DNA of 9,979 nt from Candidatus Bathyarchaeota archaeon. GTDB taxonomy: Archaea; Thermoproteota; Bathyarchaeia; Bathyarchaeales; WUQV01. Shown piece after piece: positions 1-6,276 of the stretch. Position 1 is the stretch's first letter. Every line of letters starts with the position of its first letter. A program made the position numbers and the translations under genes. The notes under the pieces are model-generated. The model was not told where the DNA came from. It saw only the letters and a list, made by a program, of their open reading frames with translations, and did no database searches. Location: contig WUQV01000032.1 of assembly GCA_009889585.1 (NCBI GenBank), positions 1-9,979 of the forward strand. Reading direction: 5' to 3'.

Positions 1-580
1 ACGGCCGCCTCAGCTCCCTAAGCCGTTTGTCTATTAACCTAGACGCCATACGCTTTGACGTGCCAACGCTAATCGAGACGTTGAGCCGCCTTAGGAGGCT
101 CTTCTGCTTCTCCGTAGCCAAATGATCCGCGTATCTTTGCAACACCTCAGGATTTTTAACGCAGAAGTTTTCGTACGCCCGCCTGCTGAGGGCATCCGCT
201 TCCGCGTTCCTCTCGCTCGGGATCCATCTGAACGCGACCTTTGACGTCCTTCTAACCTCCTTGATCAACCGCTGTAATTTTTCGTAGAGAGGCAGTATCC
301 TTCCAGCCCGTACGGCGTAGTAGCCGCTCAATTGATTGATGAGGAGTTCGCTGTCGGAGTAAACGACGATCCGTTCATCGCGAATCCCGTTCGTTATCAC
401 CCATTCCAACGCCTTTATCGCCGCGTAGTATTCAGCGACGTTGTTGCTCGTATCTCCAACTCCGACTACGTCGAAACCTTCGCCAATGCTTTCCCCATCG
501 CGCTTAACGACGAAACCATACGTCGCGATCCCGTCTGGGTTTACTGGTTCGCATGCCCCATCGACGAATATTTTGATCAA
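1..580 (-). CDS. rnhA: Ribonuclease HI, archaeal type (C-terminus cut by window edge)
   Basis: This enzyme hydrolyses the RNA strand of RNA/DNA hybrids (primer and R-loop removal) in the cytoplasm. The four catalytic carboxylates are visible: D7 in FVDGACEP, E50 in NNVAEYYAA, D76 in VYSDSELL and D129 in SERNAEADALS. The RNase H fold ends near residue 137; another 55 or more residues follow (basic and helical, with LLRRLNVSISVGTSKRM) and continue beyond the edge. Archaeal RNases HI are typically about 150 residues, so this one carries a C-terminal extension. The start is TTG at 580, because an in-frame TAG lies two codons upstream and no ATG or GTG fits. The TTG overlaps the stop of a 35-codon reading frame (TTGA), which suggests translational coupling. 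It lies downstream of the sugar nucleotidyltransferase on the same strand. The family call is firm; the role of the extension is unknown. Confidence 0.88.
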   Translation of the reverse strand, partial: MIKIFVDGACEPVNPDGIATYGFVVKRDGESIGEGFDVVGVGDTSNNVAEYYAAIKALEWVITNGIRDERIVVYSDSELLINQLSGYYAVRAGRILPLYEKLQRLIKEVRRTSKVAFRWIPSERNAEADALSRRAYENFCVKNPEVLQRYADHLATEKQKSLLRRLNVSISVGTSKRMASRLIDKRLRELRRP

Positions 581-684
581 GGCCTATGCGTTCCTCGATC
601 ATTTTGCTTCTTAATAATTTCTGAGCCCTCCGAAAGCCTCTTAAGTTCCTCGACGGCACTTGGCTTGTCCACGCAGCGCTTCAT
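577..684 (-). CDS. Possible 35-residue small protein between the nucleotidyltransferase and RNase HI
   Basis: An ATG at 684 opens a 35-codon frame ending in TGA at 579-577. It begins 8 nt after the stop of the upstream nucleotidyltransferase, and its stop overlaps the TTG start of RNase HI as TTGA. The product is highly charged and predicted helical (core VEELKRLSEGSEIIKKQ, residues 11-27). I recognise no family. Support is the tight packing in an apparent operon and codon choice similar to its neighbours (AAG, GAG, AGG, CTT). It could be a true small protein, a coupling leader for the TTG-started RNase HI, or chance. The only possible ribosome site, GTGAG, directly abuts the ATG and is too close to be convincing. 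Confidence 0.35.
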   Translation of the reverse strand: MKRCVDKPSAVEELKRLSEGSEIIKKQNDRGTHRP

Positions 685-692
685 CTCACTAA

Positions 693-1967
693 TCAGCTGA
701 GCTTCTTCACCTCGACTTCTTGTCTTAACAGTAGGAAGCTACCGGGGGAAACGTCCTCGTAAACGACGAGACCTGGCCCGATCCAACTCCCGTTTCCGAC
801 CTTAACGCCCGGCATGAGCGAGACGTTAACGCCAGTCTTAACGCCGTCTCCTAATATCACGCCGAGCTTCACTAAACCGCTATCGACGAGCTCGTCCTTC
901 ACTCGAACCCTCACCGTCCTTTCGTCGAAGCGCAAGTTCGCTACGATAGTTCCAGCCCCGAGGTTACAACCCTCGCCTACGATGCTATCTCCTACGTAAG
1001 ACAGGTGTCCTATGTGAGTTCCATTCATGATTATGCTGTTCTTCACCTCACAAGAGCTTCCGATGCGTACGTTCTTACCTATCGATGTGAACGGACGAAC
1101 GTAACAATTAGGCCCAACGTCAGCTCCTTCGTCTATGAGGGCGGGGCCTTCGATGTAAGCCCCTGAACGCACTCGAGCGCCTTCCTTCACGACGACGTTT
1201 CCGATGAGGTTCGCCCCTCCTTCGACGTCCCCGCGAACGTCAGGTCTTAAGCGGGATAGGGCTAGTCGATTGGCCCTCAGCAAATCCCACGGGGTTCCAA
1301 CGTCAGCCCAGCTATCGTCACGAAGTCGAACGGCGAGGATCCTTCGGCCCTCGTCGATCATCGAGGCCATTACGTCCGTCAGCTCGAGCTCCCCTCGCCT
1401 CGAGGGCCGAACGCCCCTCGCCCTTTTGAACGCCTCCCTAGGGAGGACGTAAATGCCAGCGTTCACGAGGCGGCCTTTACGCTCATGAGCCGGCTTTTCA
1501 ACGACTTCGATGACGTAATCCCCCTTAAGGCTGACCACGCCGTAACGCTCGGGCGAGTCTGCGAAGACGACGGACATCGTGGCGTCAGGCCCTTCGCGTT
1601 CATGAGATCGGACGACCTCCTTAACGACCTCGGGGTCGACCCATAGATCCCCATAAGCCACGAGGTAATGCTCATCCTCTAAGAGCGGTTCGACTACGCT
1701 CACGGCGTCCGCTGTACCTCGAGGTGTGTCTTGCCTAACGTAATGAAGCTTCATACCTAACTTGGAGCCGTCCCCGAAGCACCTCCTTACGAGGTCGGCC
1801 ATGTAATGCACGACGACGTACGCTTCGTTAACCCCCGCCTCCTTAAGCGAGTTTAACACGTGCTCCAAAAGCGGCTTGCCGCCGACAGGGAGCAAGGGCT
1901 TTGGGCGGGTTGACGTTAAGGGGCGAAGGCGTAAGCCCTCCCCAGCCGCTAGAACGACGGCCCTCGT
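693..1967 (-). CDS. Bifunctional sugar-1-phosphate nucleotidyltransferase / acetyltransferase (GlmU/ST0452-like) with non-standard start
   Basis: Probably activates hexose-1-phosphate or (N-acetyl)hexosamine-1-phosphate with UTP or dTTP, and acetylates amino-sugar phosphates for glycan synthesis. The N-terminal nucleotidyltransferase domain shows AVVLAAGEGLRLRPLT (residues 3-18, the G-x-G-T-R-x-R-P-L-T signature with L for T), KPLLPVGGKPLLEH, GDLWVD with metal-binding D107, VEKP and NAGIYV. From about residue 225 a left-handed beta-helix of hexapeptide repeats follows, with HLSYVGDSIVGEGCNLGAGT, as in archaeal GlmU-like enzymes. The total is 424 residues from 1967; such enzymes run about 400. 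No ATG, GTG or TTG precedes the signature in frame: ACG sits exactly where the initiator Met is expected (ACG-AGG-GCC-GTC), 7 nt after a GGAGG Shine-Dalgarno (1978-1974). TTG at 1895 would delete the nucleotide-binding loop. The frame stays open upstream to 2084. Exact substrates cannot be read from sequence. Confidence 0.85.
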   Translation of the reverse strand, partial: TRAVVLAAGEGLRLRPLTSTRPKPLLPVGGKPLLEHVLNSLKEAGVNEAYVVVHYMADLVRRCFGDGSKLGMKLHYVRQDTPRGTADAVSVVEPLLEDEHYLVAYGDLWVDPEVVKEVVRSHEREGPDATMSVVFADSPERYGVVSLKGDYVIEVVEKPAHERKGRLVNAGIYVLPREAFKRARGVRPSRRGELELTDVMASMIDEGRRILAVRLRDDSWADVGTPWDLLRANRLALSRLRPDVRGDVEGGANLIGNVVVKEGARVRSGAYIEGPALIDEGADVGPNCYVRPFTSIGKNVRIGSSCEVKNSIIMNGTHIGHLSYVGDSIVGEGCNLGAGTIVANLRFDERTVRVRVKDELVDSGLVKLGVILGDGVKTGVNVSLMPGVKVGNGSWIGPGLVVYEDVSPGSFLLLRQEVEVKKLS

Positions 1968-2006
1968 ATGGCTCCCTCCATCCCCTAAGGGCCTCGGAGG
2001 ACGTAC

Positions 2007-2014
2007 TTTAATAT
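2007..2014 (-). promoter_or_regulatory. Candidate TATA box for the nucleotidyltransferase
   Basis: The minus-strand sequence ATATTAAA lies so that an archaeal start site about 27 nt downstream falls near 1984. That is just upstream of an out-of-frame ATG at 1981 and 17 nt before the proposed ACG start at 1967. The gap between the accessory ABC gene stop (2142) and this gene is otherwise empty. No clear BRE was seen. Confidence 0.35.
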
Positions 2015-2141
2015 GTAGATGCGCTTTCCTTGGATCTTCAGCCTTTGTGGCGATAACGTTCGCTAGGTTTACTTTCGATTCTCCCTAAGATGAGACTGAT
2101 TCTAGTAGCACCGAGGCCGAACGGGATCGAAGCCCAATCCA

Positions 2142-2783
2142 TTAACGGATGAGCCGAGGAGAGGCGGCTGGGCTGGAGCTCTTGGCTGTTTTTCGCAACC
2201 TCTTAATAAGAGCCGCTCCAGCAGCTGAGATCAACCCCGTCAAAATCAGCCATTGAGCCGCGGCAATAACTCTCTCTTGCGCAAGCCTCACAACCCCCTC
2301 AATTCTCGCTATTACCTCCACAACGCTTGGCGAGGGATTGGCGATGACGACGGTGACGTTGAGAATGCTGGCTGGAGAGAATTCGTAGGACAGCTCTTCG
2401 CCCAGAGGCGACTTCCACAGGACAACGTTCGGACGCTCCTGCAAGAATTTCTCCAATATGGCTAAATCGCGCATCGCCAGCAGGACTTCCGGACTCCATC
2501 CCGGGCTCTCCTTGACTTGCGCCCGAGCCCAGAGGTCGAATTCAAGCTGGCTTACGCCTAGAAGGCAGATGTATACGCTGCCGTTGGATTTCGTTGAAAC
2601 CCTGAGCTCGACTTGGGGCGTGAGGACATACCATCGCAAAACCTCGTATTTCTCGGGCAGAATGCCTCCACCTCTGACGAAGGAGAAAAAGGCCGCTGGA
2701 GGGATGAGGGAAACTAAGGCGAGGGCGAGACCCGTCATCAGGATAACGGAGCCCGTTCTCCCGATCAGGGGAATCCACCTCAT
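2142..2783 (-). CDS. ABC exporter accessory membrane protein, two transmembrane helices
   Basis: A 213-residue protein of unrecognised family, third gene of the ABC operon. One membrane helix lies at about residues 11-36 and a second at about 172-193, followed by a basic, Ser/Pro-rich cytoplasmic tail. Between them is a roughly 135-residue soluble domain with alternating beta strands (for example VLRWYVLTPQVELRVST), presumably on the outside. The architecture (helix, external domain, helix) suits a subunit that contacts substrate or stabilises the permease, but this is inferred from position only. The ATG at 2783 overlaps the permease stop as ATGA, implying co-translation. No signal peptidase site or lipobox is evident. 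Moderately GC-rich with the same codon style as the two genes before it. Confidence 0.75.
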   Translation of the reverse strand: MRWIPLIGRTGSVILMTGLALALVSLIPPAAFFSFVRGGGILPEKYEVLRWYVLTPQVELRVSTKSNGSVYICLLGVSQLEFDLWARAQVKESPGWSPEVLLAMRDLAILEKFLQERPNVVLWKSPLGEELSYEFSPASILNVTVVIANPSPSVVEVIARIEGVVRLAQERVIAAAQWLILTGLISAAGAALIKRLRKTAKSSSPAASPRLIR

Positions 2784-3592
2784 ACCCCCAACCTCCTCTC
2801 AAAGTAGAGGAATCCGATGGCGAAAATAAGGGCCACCACCAGATACCCGGCTCCAATGTAGAGAAGGATCTCGGGCAGGCTCGGGGTCCAAATTTCCCGA
2901 GGAGGAGCAAAGGGCAGCCTTTCTGCGTAACGCACATGAAGAAGCAAGGAGGGAGAGATTACGCCGTAAACTTTGAGGGCGAGCTCGGAGCCCGTTGCGT
3001 AGGTGAAGAACATCACCAGCCCTGCGGCTGTTTCCAATGCAAAGTACATAATTATTCCGATGACGAGGGCGATCGCCCCGCGCTTCAGCAGGAGGGCCGA
3101 AAGAAGCGCAAGGCCCGTTAGCAAAAGGATCGGGCTAATGGCAGCCGCGTAGGTCAAGGAAATGACGTTGAACTGTGCGATGATAACGTCAGGGGCTAGG
3201 AGGAAGAGGGCGAAGGCGTGAATTCCCAAGAATAAAAGCAGCGCGATTACTAAAGCCGATAGGAGCTTTGCGGCGAGGATGAGTCTCCTTTTCAACGGGT
3301 AGGAAAGCAACGTTTGAATCACGCCCCTTTCCAAATCGCTGCCCAGACCGTAGGCAATGTTCTTCAAAATGAGAATTACGAGAACGAGGAGTGGGAGCTC
3401 CATCGAAACAGTTGCCAAGTTGAAGGCAAAGCTTTCCATTCGAGCTGATCGAATCGCTCCGATCGCCCCTAGCCCTGCGGCGATGAACGTCCCAAGGACG
3501 TAGAGAAAGGCGAAGGCTTCAAGGATGGGAAACCTGTAGTCCTCCTTAAGGCAGGATGCAAAAACTTCCAGAAATGGTCTGCCCTTCGTCAT
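2780..3592 (-). CDS. ABC-2 type transporter permease
   Basis: A 270-residue integral membrane protein with about six hydrophobic segments: roughly residues 22-44, 60-80, 105-132, 142-166, 170-200 and 240-263. The ABC-2 permease hallmark is visible after helix 2: a charged stretch LGSDLERGVIQTLLSYPLKRR (about residues 82-102), the coupling region that contacts the ATPase and is usually written ERG-t-L-lsyPi-R. The length is normal for single-domain ABC-2 permeases. With the preceding ATPase it should form a dimeric exporter in the cytoplasmic membrane; the substrate is unknown. The ATG at 3592 overlaps the ATPase stop as ATGA, and its own stop overlaps the next gene the same way. Confidence 0.88.
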   Translation of the reverse strand: MTKGRPFLEVFASCLKEDYRFPILEAFAFLYVLGTFIAAGLGAIGAIRSARMESFAFNLATVSMELPLLVLVILILKNIAYGLGSDLERGVIQTLLSYPLKRRLILAAKLLSALVIALLLFLGIHAFALFLLAPDVIIAQFNVISLTYAAAISPILLLTGLALLSALLLKRGAIALVIGIIMYFALETAAGLVMFFTYATGSELALKVYGVISPSLLLHVRYAERLPFAPPREIWTPSLPEILLYIGAGYLVVALIFAIGFLYFERRLGV

Positions 3593-4527
3593 CCGGGGCT
3601 CCCTCCGCTGGACTTAATGGCAAGCCTAAATAGCTCCTCAAGGGAGGCCACTTCGCTCTCCATCCCCATTATCTTGGCTTCAACGCCCTTGGCCAACCTG
3701 AGGACGTCTTCGAAGAGCTGCTCATCCTTACCAGGCTCCGTATTGACGAGAATGCCCCGGCCGTTCGTGTCAACCCGCCTCACGTAATCCAGCCTCCTCA
3801 CCGCTGCCGCGAGGGGCTCAGGCTTATCGGTCAAAACTCTAGCGGCCTTGGCTCCAAGCCTCTCCGAGAGCTCGGCAACGGCGCCGGATGCCCAAACCCT
3901 TCCCCTATGAATTATGGCCACCCTTTCGCAGACTCTGCTCAGCTCCGGAAGTATGTGGGAGGAAATCAGGAAGGTCGCCTTTTCCTCACGGTGAAGCCTC
4001 AATATCAAGTCCAGCAGCTCGCCCCTGGCCTGAGGATCGAGGTTTGACGTTGGCTCATCGGCTACGATGAGGCCGGGGCTGTTGATCAACGCGTGAGCTA
4101 TGGCGAATCTTTGAAGCATCCCCGCGGATAGCCCCTTTATGGTTCGATCGTAGGCATATTCAAGCCCTAGCAAAGCCAGAACTTCCCTCGCTCTCGACAC
4201 GGGCTCGCCGAAGATCCTGCACACCCTTTCTAGGTAATCCAGCACCCTATGGTGTGGCGGGAAATACGCCCTTTCGTGAATGACCCCTATCCTCGACCTG
4301 ATGCTCGTGTTATCCCAAGGGTCCTCATCGAAAACCCTCACTTGACCTCTGTCCGGCTTCAACAAGCCCAATATCATCTTTATGGTCGTGGTCTTCCCGG
4401 CTCCATTGGGGCCTATCAAGCCCATGATTTCGCCTTCCCTTACCTCCAGCGAAAGACCATCGACTGCGATTACGTTGTCATATCTTTTGGCCAAGTTCTC
4501 AGCCCAAATTACGCTCGCAGAGCCCAT
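3589..4527 (-). CDS. ABC-2 type transporter ATP-binding subunit
   Basis: A 312-residue ATPase that powers the adjacent permease. Visible motifs: Walker A GPNGAGKTT (39-47), a Q-loop region in which the usual Gln/Glu position reads VIHERAYFPP (82-91), signature LSAGM (133-137, variant of LSGGQ), Walker B LIVADE with catalytic E158 and D-loop SNLD (161-164), and the switch His in ISSHILPEL (H191). Residues after about 225 form a C-terminal domain typical of ABC-2 ATPases (beta strands around ARVLTDKPE and GILVNTEP). The start is ATG at 4527, 26 nt after a TATA box, so the transcript is probably leaderless. It is first in a three-gene operon joined by ATGA overlaps. The substrate cannot be deduced. 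Confidence 0.93.
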   Translation of the reverse strand: MGSASVIWAENLAKRYDNVIAVDGLSLEVREGEIMGLIGPNGAGKTTTIKMILGLLKPDRGQVRVFDEDPWDNTSIRSRIGVIHERAYFPPHHRVLDYLERVCRIFGEPVSRAREVLALLGLEYAYDRTIKGLSAGMLQRFAIAHALINSPGLIVADEPTSNLDPQARGELLDLILRLHREEKATFLISSHILPELSRVCERVAIIHRGRVWASGAVAELSERLGAKAARVLTDKPEPLAAAVRRLDYVRRVDTNGRGILVNTEPGKDEQLFEDVLRLAKGVEAKIMGMESEVASLEELFRLAIKSSGGSPG

Positions 4528-4552
4528 TCCGTGCGTATAATTTTGATCGCGC

Positions 4553-4558
4553 TATATA
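4553..4558 (-). promoter_or_regulatory. TATA box of the ABC operon (leaderless start)
   Basis: CTATATAG on the minus strand is centred 28 nt upstream of the ATG at 4527. This is the distance expected when transcription starts at or a few nt before the start codon. No Shine-Dalgarno precedes the ATG (it is preceded by ACGGA), which agrees with a leaderless message. Confidence 0.65.
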
Positions 4559-4930
4559 GGTTGCTGCACCTTATCGCTTTGCTTAACTCGGTGGGCCCGG
4601 CGCTCGTTCTCATCATCTCTTTCCCCTCGACATGGCTATTATCCCCCTATCCCTAAGCGTTTGTTAACCTCCTTGCTGAGCGACGTTCAAATGATGTCGC
4701 CCTGTAGATGATGGACGTGTCAGCTTCCCTTTCGTACCGCCGACGGCTATGCAATCCCTGCAAGGATCGAGCGCGCCTCTATCGGTAGCGATGAGGACGC
4801 ACTTTATGGCCGTCTTGAACCCTTGGCCAAGCATGTAAAGGATATCCTCACGGTCTTGGCTTCGGCCGTCGACAGGAACGCGTATGAACAGTCAATCTTA
4901 AAATCCGCTGCCTGAACGTGGATGGCTAAG
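4559..4930. other. Divergent intergenic region between ABC and HEPN-MNT operons
   Basis: Apart from the two outward-facing TATA boxes at its ends and the PK_C-like remnant (4653-4891), this stretch shows no intact gene, RNA gene or repeat. The 93 nt between the remnant and the ABC promoter hold nothing recognisable. Confidence 0.5.
4653..4891 (-). pseudogene. Decayed pyruvate-kinase C-terminal-domain (PK_C-like) protein, frameshifted fragment
   Basis: The minus strand between the two divergent operons encodes the last third of a conserved protein in two frames. Frame one (TTC at 4888 onward, after an in-frame TGA at 4894-4892) reads REDILYMLGQGFKTAIKCVL, then LIATDRGAL and CIAVGGTKG. The match then jumps to another frame as EADTSIIYRATSFERR and ends at TAG 4655-4653. 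The pattern GQG.K...E..LiA.DaGl followed by .IAvGGT..GaDT..v is that of stand-alone proteins resembling the pyruvate kinase C-terminal (PF02887) domain. The shift sits at a GGG run near 4727-4732; restoring one G rejoins the frames. The N-terminal portion is missing. Identity rests on remembered family patterns, so it is moderately sure; that it is a broken coding remnant is more certain. Confidence 0.55.
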
Positions 4931-4938
4931 CTTATAAG
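4931..4938 (+). promoter_or_regulatory. TATA box of the HEPN-nucleotidyltransferase operon
   Basis: CTTATAAG is centred about 28 nt before the GTG at 4963, predicting a leaderless transcript starting at or just before that codon. This argues for GTG 4963 rather than the upstream in-frame TTG at 4942, which lies only a few nt from the TATA box. Confidence 0.6.
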
Positions 4939-4962
4939 TTTTTGTTAATTATTAACAAGAGC

Positions 4963-5337
4963 GTGGGCGACACAGCACATCATGCAAACATAGCGTCCGA
5001 GAACTTCGAGGGCGCTTTGAATGAGCTCGAGAACAAAAGGTTTTCCAACGTTGGACTTCTCTCGTTGAAAGCGTTAGAACAGATCGTTGAGGCCTGCGCC
5101 GCCAAGGAGGGCTTACATTTCCATGACCATCCGAGAACCGCGCATAAGAATAGACGTGATTGGTTGAGGATGCGCCATCCAGACCTAGTGAATGCGTGGG
5201 ATCAGCTTTGGGGCATCTACGGCGCGTTAGGGTACGGCGGGTTAGATGGAGAAAGGGCGGAGCTGGCGGTCGGCATATTAAGAAGGTGTTTAGCCGAGAT
5301 ATGCAGGAGGGAGAAAATTGCCATCAGAGGTCTATGA
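4963..5337 (+). CDS. HEPN-like helical protein, partner of the adjacent nucleotidyltransferase
   Basis: A 124-residue, mostly helical protein. Its N-terminal part (ASENFEGALNELENKRFSNV, then GLLSLKALEQIVEACAAKEG) has the paired-helix look of HEPN proteins, and residues 79-98 (WDQLWGIYGALGYGGLDGER) form a second conserved-looking block. In HEPN toxins an R-x4-6-H motif cleaves RNA; here R65-D-W-L-R-M-R-H72 fits R-x6-H with the often polar residue after Arg, but it lies mid-protein, so its catalytic meaning is doubtful. The gene overlaps the next one by 20 nt; HEPN/minimal nucleotidyltransferase pairs are a common prokaryotic toxin-antitoxin arrangement, and much of this call comes from that pairing. 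GTG 4963 was chosen because of the TATA spacing; TTG 4942 is the alternative. Confidence 0.65.
   Translation: MGDTAHHANIASENFEGALNELENKRFSNVGLLSLKALEQIVEACAAKEGLHFHDHPRTAHKNRRDWLRMRHPDLVNAWDQLWGIYGALGYGGLDGERAELAVGILRRCLAEICRREKIAIRGL
5304..5310 (+). promoter_or_regulatory. Shine-Dalgarno site that fixes the TTG start of the nucleotidyltransferase
   Basis: CAGGAGG lies inside the end of the HEPN-like gene with 7 nt between GGAGG and TTG 5318. It is a near-ideal site, supporting the non-ATG start and translation coupled to the upstream frame. Confidence 0.65.
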
Positions 5338-5896
5338 GGAAATCAAGCGTATCGCAAGCAAAATCGAGGGGATAAAAGGAGCAATCGGCATAATACTTTT
5401 CGGCAGCTTCTCAAGGGGCGATTATGATGAAGGCAGCGATGTCGATCTTCTCATCGTCTTCAAAGACAAGGATGCGCTTAACGAAGGTTTTAGGAAGGTA
5501 TACGAGGCTACTTCCGAGAGCGGCCTATTTTTTCAGGCCATCTGCCTGACGATCCACGAGCTAAAGGGCTCCTCCCTCTTAGAGTTGATCATGCGCGAAG
5601 GGAAAATATATTGCGCGAACGGCGAGGTTAGGAATTTGTTGACATCGGCGTACAAGCCTTACGCGATCATAACCTATAGCGCGGCGAACTTGAGCCCAAA
5701 GGAGAGGGTCGTTTTCATCCAGAGACTCGAGGGAAGAGGGAGGGGAAAACATAGATATGAGGGGCTGATGCGTAAGCTTGGCGGCTATAAAATTGGGAGA
5801 GGCGTTATGATGATCCCGATTGAGAGCTTAAAGGCCTTGACGCAGTATTTAGAGGAAAAAGGAGTAGACTACGTTATAAGATACGCTTGGTCTTGA
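5318..5896 (+). CDS. Minimal nucleotidyltransferase (MNT) domain protein with C-terminal extension
   Basis: A 192-residue protein. Its N-terminal domain has the polymerase-beta-like nucleotidyltransferase signature GSFSRGD (29-35) followed by SDVDLLIV (40-47), giving metal ligands D41 and D43. The third acidic residue expected on a later strand is not obvious; the strand near 71-78 reads FFQAICLT with Gln at 73. In HEPN-MNT modules the MNT subunit nucleotidylates and silences the HEPN toxin. Residues 120-192 form a second region (NLSPKERVVF, KLGGYKIGRGVMMIPIES, VDYVIRYAW) that I remember accompanying such domains in archaea, probably a small alpha/beta domain; its function is unknown. The TTG 5318 start is supported by GGAGG at 7 nt and a 20-nt overlap with the HEPN-like gene. 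Confidence 0.8.
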   Translation: MPSEVYEEIKRIASKIEGIKGAIGIILFGSFSRGDYDEGSDVDLLIVFKDKDALNEGFRKVYEATSESGLFFQAICLTIHELKGSSLLELIMREGKIYCANGEVRNLLTSAYKPYAIITYSAANLSPKERVVFIQRLEGRGRGKHRYEGLMRKLGGYKIGRGVMMIPIESLKALTQYLEEKGVDYVIRYAWS

Positions 5897-5949
5897 CGCG
5901 CCCATCGCCAGCGAGGTCGTCATCAAAGAGCATGAGCCACCGTATATTT

Positions 5950-6132
5950 TCAACATAGCTTCCGTTCAGCTATTCCTAAGAGCTCTCCGCTTTCAGGCCC
6001 GACGCTTCCGCTGAACCGCCTTACGATTGTCCCTTTATCCACTTCCGAAACCATATCCTCAAGCCTTTCCCTCCCGGCTTCGACCATTAAGTTTATGGCC
6101 CCCGTTAATGGGGGCTTGTAGTAGCCTTCCTC
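5950..6132 (-). pseudogene. Remnant of a TldE/PmbA metalloprotease-family gene (C-terminal part)
   Basis: A 60-codon open stretch without a start codon, bounded upstream by TGA at 6135-6133 and ending in TGA 5952-5950. It reads NLMVEAGRERLEDMVSEVDK then GTIVRRFSGSVGPESGE. This matches the late conserved block of TldE/PmbA proteins (NL.vepG...leeMisevd.Gi.v..FsG.vnp.SGdfs), the non-catalytic partner of TldD in the protease that processes small peptides. A complete protein is about 430-450 residues; nearly all of the N-terminal part and the last 40-50 residues are absent. The remnant lies in the gap between the nucleotidyltransferase and a methyltransferase, reading against both. A 6-bp perfect GCCCCC/GGGGGC hairpin (6098-6115) falls within it. 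Confidence 0.65.
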
Positions 6133-6230
6133 TCACTTCCGGCGGATTTAGAAGGCAGAACCTAATGATAGGCTAAGCTCATTCATCGGAGTACCAGTTT
6201 ATTAAGATCGCGAGAGCGCTGGATGCACTC

Positions 6231-6237
6231 TTATAAA
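6231..6237 (+). promoter_or_regulatory. TATA box for the first methyltransferase
   Basis: TTATAAA is followed about 26 nt later by a predicted start site near 6260. A GAGGG Shine-Dalgarno at 6264-6268 then precedes TTG 6277 by 8 nt. The short leader agrees with the TTG start choice. Confidence 0.5.
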
Positions 6238-6276
6238 GGCGATTGAATAATAGCATATCAACCGAGGGCGCGCACG

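Larger units (their letters stand above)
5897..6276. other. Intergenic region with the TldE remnant and methyltransferase promoter
   Basis: It contains the TldE/PmbA fragment (5950-6132, minus) and the TATA/Shine-Dalgarno set for the gene at 6277. I see nothing else interpretable at 5897-5949 or 6136-6230. Confidence 0.5.

Noticed and set aside
332..700. 122-codon plus-strand open frame
   Set aside because: It lies opposite RNase HI and the small ORF; the RNase HI catalytic motifs are on the minus strand, so this is an antisense shadow.
4249..4656. 135-codon plus-strand frame ending in a hydrophobic stretch
   Set aside because: Most of it is antisense to the ABC ATPase motifs and crosses that gene's promoter; no start signal supports it.
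5160..5375. 71-codon plus-strand frame within the HEPN-nucleotidyltransferase overlap
   Set aside because: It is in a third frame covering both real genes; its Arg/Gly/Ser-rich composition is typical of a shadow frame.
6098..6115. GCCCCC-GTTAAT-GGGGGC perfect hairpin as a terminator
   Set aside because: It lies inside the TldE coding remnant (encoding PPLTGA), about 200 nt past the nearest upstream stop, and no T-run follows on either strand.
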